Part shown: one piece after another, positions 23,771-29,401 of the stretch | How the letters are laid out: the number at the start of each line of letters is the position of its first letter | Position numbering within the stretch: position 1 is the stretch's first letter | Origin: a virus | Length of the DNA: 29,550 nucleotides | Strand: one strand, 5' to 3' | Virus record (IMG/VR): IMGVR_UViG_3300020195_000126 | Span: 1 to 29,550 of that record | Translations under genes and position numbers: made by a program | Notes under the pieces: generated by a model | What the model saw: only the letters and a program-made list of their open reading frames with translations | The model's database searches: none | What the model was told of the DNA's origin: nothing

Positions 23771-23792
23771 CAATCTAACTCAGGGGGGTTCT

Positions 23793-24119
23793 ATGCTCGA
23801 TTCTATTCTTAATTTCGTGGCTCCGGCCTTAGCTTTCCTAGCTTCCAAGTACGGGCCTATCGGCGAGGCGTTCGGATACATCGTATTATTTGGCATTCCG
23901 CTTGTGTCGATCCTCATTGAGATCGCAGAGACCGCGGCAGCGCTTACGAAGTCGGCGAGCGATGATGCGGCTGTTGCAGACGCTAAGACTAAGTGGGCTA
24001 AGGTCGTCAAGACTCTCGAGTTCCTGCCACACGTCAACCTACCGCTCGCGCCGATCTTCCTGAAGATCCTCGCCATTGCCGGCAAGGTCTTGTCTGCGCT
24101 GAAGAGCTTGAAAGAGTAA
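23793..24119 (+). CDS. Holin-like membrane protein
   Basis: 108 residues after the strong leader CAGGGGGGTTCT. Hydrophobic segments lie at about 5-18 (ILNFVAPALAFLAS) and 26-52 (AFGYIVLFGIPLVSILIEIAETAA), and a further one near 83-100. A short charged linker stands between. The protein follows the transglycosylase directly, where holins are expected. It would form the hole that releases the endolysin. Sequence alone cannot tell holin from another small membrane protein. Confidence 0.55.
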   Translation: MLDSILNFVAPALAFLASKYGPIGEAFGYIVLFGIPLVSILIEIAETAAALTKSASDDAAVADAKTKWAKVVKTLEFLPHVNLPLAPIFLKILAIAGKVLSALKSLKE

Positions 24120-24131
24120 ACGCCCGGGCAT

Positions 24132-24332
24132 ATGGGAAAGCTAATCGGGGGATGGCTGCGGCTCTTGACCGTCATCCCCTGGTTATTGCCCATAGTGGGA
24201 TATGCGCTAAGTGGGCTGATGTCGATGTTCAGGCGATGGCGCGATGATCGGCTGAGTCGGCAGCTATCTGCGGCTCTCTTGAAAGCCAAGGCCACGAAGG
24301 ACACCTCCGATGTTGAGAATCTCTTTCGTTAG
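24132..24332 (+). CDS. Small membrane protein, possible inner-membrane spanin or second holin
   Basis: 66 residues: one hydrophobic stretch (about 8-32, WLRLLTVIPWLLPIVGYALSG), then a strongly basic helical tail (RRWRDDRLSRQLSAALLKAK). Its last 23 nt overlap the next gene, a lipoprotein, in another frame. That is the arrangement of Rz/Rz1-type spanin pairs, although the periplasmic coiled coil here is short. The leader is weak (CGGGCAT). Confidence 0.45.
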   Translation: MGKLIGGWLRLLTVIPWLLPIVGYALSGLMSMFRRWRDDRLSRQLSAALLKAKATKDTSDVENLFR

Positions 24333-24696
24333 CGTCTGCATTTTCTTAACCGGCTGCGCGGTTATGGCACCGCCGAAGTGGCGCGGAGACATCTATGCTG
24401 GCGACCATGAGACACTATCCATTCGCAGAGCCCAGGCTAACCAGCGGGTTTCGTGCATAGATCCAGAGTTCAACGACTACATCTGCATGACCGGCGAGTC
24501 ATTCAGATCGTTTGTGGACACCTACGTAATCGGCTGTGTAAAATGGAAGAAGGGCGGCGAGACAATGACGCTAGCCGAGGCCGAGACACTCTATAAATTA
24601 TACAGGGTCGTTGAAGATGGGGAGTACATTGTCGAACCAACACAAGATACCCGACTGGATAACAGTGAGCACAGGGATTATTCTGACAAGCGTTAG
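24310..24696 (+). CDS. Lipoprotein of the lysis region, possible outer-membrane spanin
   Basis: 128 residues. The N-terminus MLRISFVSVCIFLTGC is a lipoprotein signal with lipobox LTGC, so Cys 16 would be the lipid-bearing residue. The mature part has several Cys residues (SCIDPEFNDYICM, GCVKW) that may form disulphides in the periplasm. It overlaps the preceding membrane gene. A spanin role (fusing inner and outer membranes at the last step of lysis) fits the layout, but the mature domain is larger than Rz1 and lacks its proline-rich form, so another surface role, such as superinfection exclusion, is possible. Confidence 0.55.
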   Translation: MLRISFVSVCIFLTGCAVMAPPKWRGDIYAGDHETLSIRRAQANQRVSCIDPEFNDYICMTGESFRSFVDTYVIGCVKWKKGGETMTLAEAETLYKLYRVVEDGEYIVEPTQDTRLDNSEHRDYSDKR

Positions 24697-24859
24697 CGGT
24701 GGGACTATCGCGACTGCGTGGGCTTACTCAACGTTCGCTGAAAAGGGATCGGCCGAGGGACACATAGAGCTCATCAAGGGCAGCATCGAGAAGCGACTGG
24801 ACAGGATCGATGATAAGCTTGATGCGCTTCTAGCTGAGAAGCGCAGCACTAGGCGGTAG
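24617..24859 (+). CDS. Membrane-anchored coiled-coil protein (holin/antiholin-like)
   Basis: Starts at 24611 (TTG), 24617 (ATG) and 24629 (TTG, with GGGGAG just before it) are all possible; ATG 24617 is used here (80 residues). One membrane segment (about 14-36, ITVSTGIILTSVSGGTIATAWAY) precedes a charged helix (HIELIKGSIEKRLDRIDDKL), a layout close to XhlA-like lysis proteins but in reverse order. It overlaps the lipoprotein gene and is the last of the rightward unit. Confidence 0.5.
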   Translation: MGSTLSNQHKIPDWITVSTGIILTSVSGGTIATAWAYSTFAEKGSAEGHIELIKGSIEKRLDRIDDKLDALLAEKRSTRR

Positions 24860-24860
24860 G

Positions 24861-25085
24861 TCATTCCATCCCATACCTAACCAGCCCGCGAGAAGCGCGC
24901 CAGAAAATCGTGCTCTCTACTGGCTGCGCTCTGCGTGGCTTGCGTACTGCGTCTGAAATGTACTTGGCTCCCTTGCACGGCTCACACCGGCACCCGTAGT
25001 TGTAGCGAGTGGTTGTACCGCACTCAACGCGTGACTGCTTGATCTTTTCTTCATTTGTTTTCTTCATAAAAAACTCATCGTCCAT
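24861..25085 (-). CDS. Small zinc-binding protein with GCRCEPC motif
   Basis: 74 residues from ATG 25085 (ATG 25067 is an alternative). The centre, ECGTTTRYNYGCRCEPCKGA, holds four cysteines and belongs to the small phage proteins with a (H/C)GT-x-Y-x-GCRCxxC pattern, which probably bind one zinc ion. A basic stretch (RKPRRAQP) follows. The gene is the last of the leftward recombination cluster and overlaps the end of the coiled-coil gene by 11 nt. Its stop is one base from the rightward unit's stop, and no clear terminator hairpin is seen at this meeting point. Confidence 0.55.
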   Translation of the reverse strand: MDDEFFMKKTNEEKIKQSRVECGTTTRYNYGCRCEPCKGAKYISDAVRKPRRAQPVESTIFWRASRGLVRYGME

Positions 25086-25839
25086 TCAGCGCTTCTGCTG
25101 GCACCCGTGTCTTCTGCCCGATGGCAACATCAAACTCTTCGCGGAATAAGAGGCCAGGTATCACGGCGCCTGCTTTGTGCGCTGCGACCGCTGCCTTCTC
25201 ATTGATGGTGATTATCAAGAACTCTTTCGGCACGAGGTTGATGTCGTCGACATCGCAGATCACCTTCCGCCGTGTATTCTTGATCCGCTGCTGATCGATG
25301 TCCCAGCGCGCCTGCTCCTGACTCGCTTTGAGCTGCGCGGCTTCTATGCGCTGGCGCTCTGCGAGCTCGTCCACCGCTGACGGTTGATCGCTTCCGAAAA
25401 GATCCGCGGCCTCCACTGCATCCATGGGTTCCATCGCCTGTTCAGCGGCGAGCTTAGTGCGCTCATCCTCTTGCCGGCGACAGAGTTCCGCGGCCTCAGC
25501 CCGGCGCTGGACGTCAAGCCGCTGCTGTTCCGCGCGACGGATCATCTCCTGTTCAGTCGCGAAGCGATTCAGTTCTCGTTTGATGTGGGCTTCAGCGTCA
25601 TCGAGCGGCGCGACAATAAACTTCACATATTCATTGATGCGCTTAACCTCGTCATTTAGCGGCCCTACTAACTCTTTGCGTTTGGCATCAACCATGTTCC
25701 ATAAAGACTTCAATCGCTTCGCAGTCTCCACTGCGTCGCTGCTTGATTTGAAATCTGTTACGACGAGAGTCTTCACTGGCGAAACAAACTGCGCAATCTC
25801 CGCCTTTAGTGGCTCAAATTTAGATAGCTCTGTGCTCAT
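25075..25839 (-). CDS. Coiled-coil protein partnered with the annealing protein
   Basis: 254 residues. A long charged coiled coil runs from about 40 to 190 ([40 protein letters not shown]). The C-terminal domain [20 protein letters not shown] through [20 protein letters not shown] is of a kind often coded next to RecT/Bet genes in phages. Its ATG overlaps the Bet gene stop (ATGA). A role in recombination or exonuclease handling is inferred from that pairing; no nuclease motif is seen. Confidence 0.65.
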   Translation of the reverse strand: MSTELSKFEPLKAEIAQFVSPVKTLVVTDFKSSSDAVETAKRLKSLWNMVDAKRKELVGPLNDEVKRINEYVKFIVAPLDDAEAHIKRELNRFATEQEMIRRAEQQRLDVQRRAEAAELCRRQEDERTKLAAEQAMEPMDAVEAADLFGSDQPSAVDELAERQRIEAAQLKASQEQARWDIDQQRIKNTRRKVICDVDDINLVPKEFLIITINEKAAVAAHKAGAVIPGLLFREEFDVAIGQKTRVPAEALNGR

Positions 25840-26729
25840 GACTTCACTCCTCTTGTTCGCTTCTGATGTTCTATAACTAGCTGGTCCCGAAGTATTTCCA
25901 TCTCATCCATCGTCAGCATCTTTTTGTCTTTTCTGAATTCTTCGTGGCACCACTGACCCAGATCTTCATTCGTGATGTTCATGAGCTTCGCGGTCTTCAT
26001 GATGTCGATGGCCAGCGCGACGCGGGGATCAGACTCTTTTGACGCTGGCTTAATGACCACCGTCGCGGCGAGGCTCGGCTTCTGCGGTATTAGGTTCGGC
26101 GCGGACTTCGCCGCGGGGCCGGGCTCACCGCGTTCCGCCTGATCCATCTCATCGCTCGTGTAGAGTCCTGATAGCTCATGCGGGAAGGCCCGGCGCAGAG
26201 CCAGAGACTCCGCGCACTTTCCGATCATGAGTTCGGGCATGCGCTCCCAGAGGCCCATAAGATTTCCATCCTGGAATCGCTGCGCGTAGCCATCGAATCT
26301 AGCCACTGCCCATAGCGGCTCTTTGAACCCAGCGTGGAGAACGCCGACCTTCGCCGCGCTCGGCGGTTCACGGTCAAGCCAAGCGTCTTTCCATGTGCCA
26401 TCACCGCCGCACCAGAACGGCCCGAGCTGTCCAGCATAATTCCCTGTTCGTTCGGCGATCAGGCGGAATCCGTCGATCGAGGTCTGCGTCTGGTGGACGT
26501 CTCGACCGGCCTTCTTATCGTATCGCGGCACCGAGTAGATCTGGCGATTGAATGGGTCGAGCTTAGTGCGCTGGCACTGCCATAAAAACATTTTCAATTC
26601 GTCGTCGGTAGCGCCCTTGCATATCTGGCGTTTGATAATGTCGACCTGCTCAGTGCTGAATTGAATTTCTGACGTCGATGACGCTATTGTCGGCGCGCTG
26701 GCTACTGCTGTTTCGTTCGGGTTCGACAT
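25836..26729 (-). CDS. bet: RecT/Redbeta-type single-strand annealing protein (Bet)
   Basis: 297 residues. The N-terminal 180 residues match the Bet/RecT family: [55 protein letters not shown] and [20 protein letters not shown]. The family binds single-stranded DNA and anneals complementary strands during recombination and replication. The C-terminal 100 residues are variable, as usual. No lambda-type exonuclease gene lies beside it in this window, so the end-resecting partner may be elsewhere or come from the host. Confidence 0.88.
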   Translation of the reverse strand: MSNPNETAVASAPTIASSTSEIQFSTEQVDIIKRQICKGATDDELKMFLWQCQRTKLDPFNRQIYSVPRYDKKAGRDVHQTQTSIDGFRLIAERTGNYAGQLGPFWCGGDGTWKDAWLDREPPSAAKVGVLHAGFKEPLWAVARFDGYAQRFQDGNLMGLWERMPELMIGKCAESLALRRAFPHELSGLYTSDEMDQAERGEPGPAAKSAPNLIPQKPSLAATVVIKPASKESDPRVALAIDIMKTAKLMNITNEDLGQWCHEEFRKDKKMLTMDEMEILRDQLVIEHQKRTRGVKS

Positions 26730-26804
26730 CGTTACTCTTTCGTTTCTGCGTAGAAAATTAGGGTCAAGAAATGACTTGCGTCGGTATCGAATAGATATAC
26801 ATTC
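26730..26804. promoter_or_regulatory. Divergent promoter region between bet and the 26805 operon
   Basis: This 75-nt gap separates two operons that run in opposite directions, so it must serve both. On the minus strand TTGACC (about 26761-26766) is a possible -35 for bet, but I see no good -10. On the plus strand an AT-rich ATAGATATAC lies just before the 26805 start. Evidence is mostly gene orientation. Confidence 0.35.
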
Positions 26805-26996
26805 ATGGGCATGAAATCAACTAATAAAAAACAGCTTAAAACGTGCGGCGTTTACCTCCGCTTAACGCCAGTAATGAAGAAGATCATGGTATCGGCATGC
26901 AAGGAGCTCGGCTGCTCGTATGGTCAGTTCGTAGCTATTTCGTTGCGCTCATATGCACGCAGAAGGAAGCCTGGGGCGGTGATCTTTGGTGAATGA
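26805..26996 (+). CDS. Ribbon-helix-helix-like regulator
   Basis: 63 residues (ATG 26805 or 26811). [20 protein letters not shown] followed by [19 protein letters not shown] gives one strand and two helices with basic ends, the layout of a ribbon-helix-helix DNA-binding protein. As the first gene beside a divergent promoter it could regulate itself and bet. This is structural pattern only. The TGA overlaps the next micropeptide's GTG region. Confidence 0.55.
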   Translation: MGMKSTNKKQLKTCGVYLRLTPVMKKIMVSACKELGCSYGQFVAISLRSYARRRKPGAVIFGE

Positions 26997-27060
26997 AAGA
27001 ATACTTCTCTACTCTCTTTTCCTTGCAACGCTTATCGTGTTTGTATTTGTATTTCGCTAA
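26989..27060 (+). CDS. 23-residue membrane micropeptide
   Basis: GTG 26989 reads [20 protein letters not shown] plus VFR. After four polar residues it is one membrane helix, with a single basic residue at the end. It bridges two genes exactly: its start lies in the end of the ribbon-helix-helix gene, and its TAA is followed at once by the next ATG (TAA-ATG). That tight packing supports translation; function unknown. Confidence 0.4.
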   Translation: MNERILLYSLFLATLIVFVFVFR

Positions 27061-27441
27061 ATGCGGCGAGGACTCATTGACTACAGGAATGTGAAGCGCG
27101 TTGAATTAGATGGCCGCTCTTTTCAGAGCAAGGGCGAGGCGCAGGGATATCTCTGGTTGAAGGCTGACGAGCAGGCCGGCAACATCTCCAACATCAGATG
27201 CCAGACGCAGGTCGCGCTGCTCGACGGGCCGCAGAATATGCGCGTCATTTACAGGCCCGACTTCGTAGTGTTCGACCACAAGCTGCAATGCGACGTGTGG
27301 ATAGAAATCAAAGGCTTCGAGACAGACGTATGGAAGATCAAACTCAAGCTCTGGCGGCACTTCGGCCCAGGGCGGCTCAGGATCTATAAAGTCGGGTGGG
27401 GTAAACTCGTGTTTGACGAGGAAGTCATTCCTAAGATTTAA
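27061..27441 (+). CDS. DUF1064-type nuclease (PD-(D/E)XK)
   Basis: 126 residues from ATG 27061. DGRSFQSKGEAQGYL at the front (E26), YRPDFVV (D67) and WIEIKGFET (E82, K84) form the E...D...ExK active site of PD-(D/E)XK enzymes, and together match the DUF1064 family of phage nucleases, some of which act as Holliday-junction or flap endonucleases. It lies opposite the bet cluster and may process recombination intermediates. The order of catalytic residues is visible; the exact substrate is not. Confidence 0.75.
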   Translation: MRRGLIDYRNVKRVELDGRSFQSKGEAQGYLWLKADEQAGNISNIRCQTQVALLDGPQNMRVIYRPDFVVFDHKLQCDVWIEIKGFETDVWKIKLKLWRHFGPGRLRIYKVGWGKLVFDEEVIPKI

Positions 27442-27934
27442 TCAGAGCATGAATCTTTTCATGCTCTTACTTGTCGTCGTTCCTTCTTTATTCGCCATCT
27501 CCTGCGGTAAGCAGCTACACAGCGGGCCTGACGAGCTGACTGCCTATGTTGAGGAATTCCAGGCTGCCGGCGCGTCGGTTAATCGACCCATTCAGGTTGG
27601 GCAGATCAAACTTAAGCTCGTCAAGTCTCTCGATCAATATGGGGCTGCTGTTGCAGGGTACTGCGACCGCACGAAGACTCCGCCAGAGGTGCTGATATTA
27701 AAAGCTCGCTGGGCTGGCTTCGGCGAAGTCGAGCGCGAAATGCTGATATTCCACGAGCTCGGGCACTGCGTGCTGGGCCGCGAACATCTCGGACTAGTTA
27801 ACCCGGTGAACCGATTGCCAGTAAGCCTGATGTTCCCGGGCATGATTCCGGCCGCGATTTACTCTGCCGCACGCGGTCATTACATCTACGAGCTGTTCTG
27901 GAATAGACCGGCGCTCATGACGCTTGTTCAGTGA
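27413..27934 (+). CDS. Secreted metalloprotease-like lipoprotein
   Basis: TTG 27413 gives 173 residues with a signal sequence (KSFLRF, then MNLFMLLLVVVPSLF) ending in a lipobox-like AISC (Cys 31). ATG 27449 is an alternative without the basic n-region. The mature part has HELGHCVLGREH at 114-125: a HExxH zinc site with a third histidine seven residues after it, and SLMFPG at 138-143 as a possible Met-turn. That resembles metzincin proteases with one extra residue in the motif. It would sit in the envelope or be exported. The gene overlaps the nuclease gene by 29 nt and ends next to the convergent 27936 stop. Confidence 0.6.
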   Translation: MTRKSFLRFNQSMNLFMLLLVVVPSLFAISCGKQLHSGPDELTAYVEEFQAAGASVNRPIQVGQIKLKLVKSLDQYGAAVAGYCDRTKTPPEVLILKARWAGFGEVEREMLIFHELGHCVLGREHLGLVNPVNRLPVSLMFPGMIPAAIYSAARGHYIYELFWNRPALMTLVQ

Positions 27935-27935
27935 T

Positions 27936-28103
27936 CTAGCGCAGCTGCTTCAGCGCCGCTCTCACTGCGCCCTCGGTCACGCCGAGATGGTCGGCTATCT
28001 CTCGGAATGTCATCCCATTCTTACGCAGCTTCGCTGCTTTCGCGTAGTCGAATTTTCTCGGCGCGCCTTGGGTCGGCTGGTAGCCGCATTTGGGGCATTT
28101 CAC
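27936..28103 (-). CDS. Zinc-knuckle plus helix-turn-helix protein
   Basis: Using GTG 28103 the product is 55 residues. CPKCG at the start is one half of a zinc ribbon. KLRKNGMTFREIADHLGVTE with GAVRAALKQLR is a clear helix-turn-helix of the resolvase/sigma-4 type. It would bind DNA, probably as a small regulator. The GTG overlaps the TGA of the Gly-X micro-gene upstream (GTGA), and GGGGGG lies seven nt before it. An ATG at 28118 would add five residues (MGGHT). Confidence 0.6.
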   Translation of the reverse strand: MKCPKCGYQPTQGAPRKFDYAKAAKLRKNGMTFREIADHLGVTEGAVRAALKQLR

Positions 28104-28118
28104 TGTATGACCCCCCAT
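28100..28118 (-). promoter_or_regulatory. Coupling element 3 (RBS plus GTGA)
   Basis: ATGGGGGGTCATACAGTGA on the minus strand: a G-run as Shine-Dalgarno, a 7-nt spacer and GTG overlapping TGA. It is the stop of Gly-X copy 3 and the start of the helix-turn-helix gene. It differs from element 2 at two bases. Confidence 0.5.
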
Positions 28119-28168
28119 CCATAGCCGCCGCCGCTGCCTTCGCCGCTTCCGTCAATTACCCCAGTCAT
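28100..28168 (-). CDS. Gly-X cassette copy 3, 22 residues
   Basis: ATG 28168 reads MTGVIDGSGEGSGGGYGWGV and IQ before TGA 28102-28100. It has only the two ends of the longer Gly-X genes: 26 nt at 28131-28156 are identical to 28855-28880 (start of copy 2), and the final 19 nt match the ends of copies 1 and 2. It begins in an ATGA overlap with the 142-residue gene and ends in a GTGA overlap with the helix-turn-helix gene. Confidence 0.5.
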   Translation of the reverse strand: MTGVIDGSGEGSGGGYGWGVIQ

Positions 28169-28593
28169 GACTCTGCCAGCTCATCCCGGAACCGTTCACC
28201 CCACGAACGACTCGGCGAATCCTTGAGTCTGTCGAGAACTTCAGCGACTGACATCTTAGATGTGAGGGGGATGCGTTGCTGTTTAGCCCACAATGTCGCC
28301 CCTGCACGACAAGCTCCCGTGATGATGCTGAAATCTGACAGCGTCACGTTGCCAGATTCCCTGACGCGCGCCAGAGCCTCAGCCCTTCCAGATCCTGGAT
28401 TCTGTTTTTCCTTGGCCGCCGTGACTGCGTCGCGGAATGATTCGCCGTGAGCGCAATACGGCGTATTTTCAAGTGTGACGAACCACGTTTCGCCGTCTTG
28501 TGTTTTAATTACCTCGCACGCATGACCCTCACGCATAAAAACTCGTGGCGGACCGTCTGCTTCAAGCTCTAAGCCGTCCCTGAATATTATCAC
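28165..28593 (-). CDS. Hypothetical protein between two Gly-X genes
   Basis: GTG 28593 (overlapping the TGA of Gly-X copy 2, with GGGAG eight nt before it) gives 142 residues; ATG 28608 would add five. An N-terminal beta-rich part (GHACEVIKTQDGETWFVTLE, YCAHGESFRDAVTAAKEK) is followed by a helical part (VTLSDFSIITGACRAGATLW, SVAEVLDRLKD). The second half resembles a small domain common in phage proteins of unknown function. No enzyme motif. The stop overlaps the next Gly-X start (ATGA). Confidence 0.6.
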   Translation of the reverse strand: MIIFRDGLELEADGPPRVFMREGHACEVIKTQDGETWFVTLENTPYCAHGESFRDAVTAAKEKQNPGSGRAEALARVRESGNVTLSDFSIITGACRAGATLWAKQQRIPLTSKMSVAEVLDRLKDSPSRSWGERFRDELAES

Positions 28594-28608
28594 TGTATGA
28601 TCTCCCAT
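28590..28608 (-). promoter_or_regulatory. Coupling element 2 (RBS plus GTGA)
   Basis: ATGGGAGATCATACAGTGA on the minus strand. GGGAG is the probable Shine-Dalgarno, eight nt before the GTG that overlaps the TGA of Gly-X copy 2. The same bases encode the peptide end WEIIQ of the Gly-X protein. Confidence 0.55.
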
Positions 28609-28883
28609 CCTTCGCCGCTGCCTTCGCCGCTGCCGCTGAAGCTGCCGCTGCCGTAGCCGTAGCCGCTGCCGATGCCGCTGCCGCTGCCGTTGCCGTAGCC
28701 GTAGCCGCTGCCGCTTCCGCTTCCGCCGCCGCCGCCGCTGCCGAATCCGCCGCCGCTGCCGTTGCCGTAGCCGTAGCCGCTGCCGCTTCCGCTTCCGCTG
28801 CCATAGCCTTCGCCGTTGCCGTCGCCGTAGCCGTTGCCGTCGCCGTAGCCATGGCCGCTGCCTTCGCCGCTTCCGTCAATCAT
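28590..28883 (-). CDS. Gly-X dipeptide-repeat protein, copy 2 (97 residues)
   Basis: ATG 28883 opens 97 codons in which nearly every second residue is Gly, the other being Ser, Tyr, Asn, Asp, Glu, Phe, Ile or His (MIDGSGEGSGHGYGDGNGYG onward), ending GWEIIQ. The DNA is a variable hexamer repeat of GGC-NNN type. Because of this all minus-strand frames are open, including an Ala/Thr frame. The Gly frame is preferred because its ATG overlaps the previous TGA (ATGA) and its TGA overlaps the next GTG. It would be a disordered, flexible or silk-like chain. Function unknown. Confidence 0.6.
   Translation of the reverse strand: MIDGSGEGSGHGYGDGNGYGDGNGEGYGSGSGSGSGYGYGNGSGGGFGSGGGGGSGSGSGYGYGNGSGSGIGSGYGYGSGSFSGSGEGSGEGWEIIQ
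28681..28797. repeat. 45-bp direct duplication inside Gly-X copy 2
   Basis: Bases 28681-28725 and 28753-28797 are identical, with starts 72 nt apart (24 codons). The shared unit is built from CCGCTG, CCGTTG, CCGTAG and CCGCTT hexamers. It shows that the gene has grown by in-frame duplication and should vary in length between relatives. Confidence 0.8.
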
Positions 28884-29197
28884 TTTGACTCGTAAGCGAG
28901 CACGCTCTTAGCAGCAGCAGCAGTCATCTCAGCAATTTCCAATCCTTGGCGATTGACAATAACCACGCGCGCGAGCATAGCGCCGACTTGATGCTCTTTG
29001 CCTGCAATGAGCCCGTTCGCCGCCACGTCGCTGACCGAGCCGGACTTGTCGCGGGTGTATACGCGCCAGAGCCTACGCGCTGACGTTAGCACGACGGTCT
29101 GTGTCGCCGCATCGAATGACTCCACGGTGCCGGCGTGTACTCCTGCAATAGATGCGCGGACAATTACAGACGCTCCAATGATGCTTCTCTTTTTCAT
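28880..29197 (-). CDS. DUF6948-like phage protein
   Basis: ATG 29197, with AAGGA seven nt upstream, gives 105 residues. VIVRASIAGVHAGTVESFDA, then VVLTSARRLWRVYTRD, is a small beta-rich domain with the ARRLW motif that I associate with the DUF6948 family of phage proteins; ARVVIVNRQGLEIAEMTAAA closes it. Function is unknown for the family. The frame stays open upstream to GTG 29386, giving a possible 63-residue extension through repeat copy B. The stop overlaps the Gly-X copy 2 start (ATGA). Confidence 0.6.
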   Translation of the reverse strand: MKKRSIIGASVIVRASIAGVHAGTVESFDAATQTVVLTSARRLWRVYTRDKSGSVSDVAANGLIAGKEHQVGAMLARVVIVNRQGLEIAEMTAAAAKSVLAYESK

Positions 29198-29250
29198 TTC
29201 ATTTTCCTTTTTTTGTTGTTGGACCAGGTACAAAGACGCTGACGAGTTCG

Positions 29251-29323
29251 CGTCACGCTCTGCTGCGCAACCGCTCCGACTGCGGTTCGGCTTATCTGTA
29301 GCCATTACACAAGCCTGTGTGGT
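29251..29323. repeat. 73-bp direct repeat, copy B
   Basis: Second copy of the repeat at 129-201, same orientation, with the same hairpin core. Here it lies between the end of Gly-X copy 1 and the DUF6948-like gene, in a 185-nt stretch (29198-29382) with no certain gene. On the minus strand it again encodes MATDKPNRSRSGCAAERD, in frame with the gene downstream. Confidence 0.8.
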
Positions 29324-29382
29324 TCCTGTCCAGGCGCGAGAAGCGTCCCACCCAGGTCGCGATGAATCGCTCCGCACGCCTG

Positions 29383-29401
29383 TCACTCTATGATCTCCCA
29401 T
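29383..29401 (-). promoter_or_regulatory. Coupling element 1 (RBS plus GTGA)
   Basis: ATGGGAGATCATAGAGTGA on the minus strand: one base different from element 2. GGGAG stands eight nt before GTG 29386, which overlaps the Gly-X copy 1 stop. Unlike elements 2 and 3, the gene that should follow is unclear, because repeat copy B has been placed between it and the DUF6948-like gene. Confidence 0.45.

Noticed and set aside
25424-25876. 150-residue plus-strand frame opposite the coiled-coil gene
   Set aside because: Antisense shadow. The minus-strand gene has clear domain structure and an ATGA overlap with bet.
28562-28879. Ala/Thr-rich 105-residue minus-strand frame across Gly-X copy 2
   Set aside because: The hexamer repeat keeps every minus frame open. 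This frame has no coupling overlaps, whereas the Gly frame has one at each end.
28590-28883. CRISPR array or iteron origin
   Set aside because: The units are 6-bp hexamers with no spacers, and they follow the reading frame of a coding repeat.
129-29323. Diversity-generating retroelement template/variable repeat pair
   Set aside because: No reverse transcriptase was seen, and the few differences between the copies are not concentrated at adenines.
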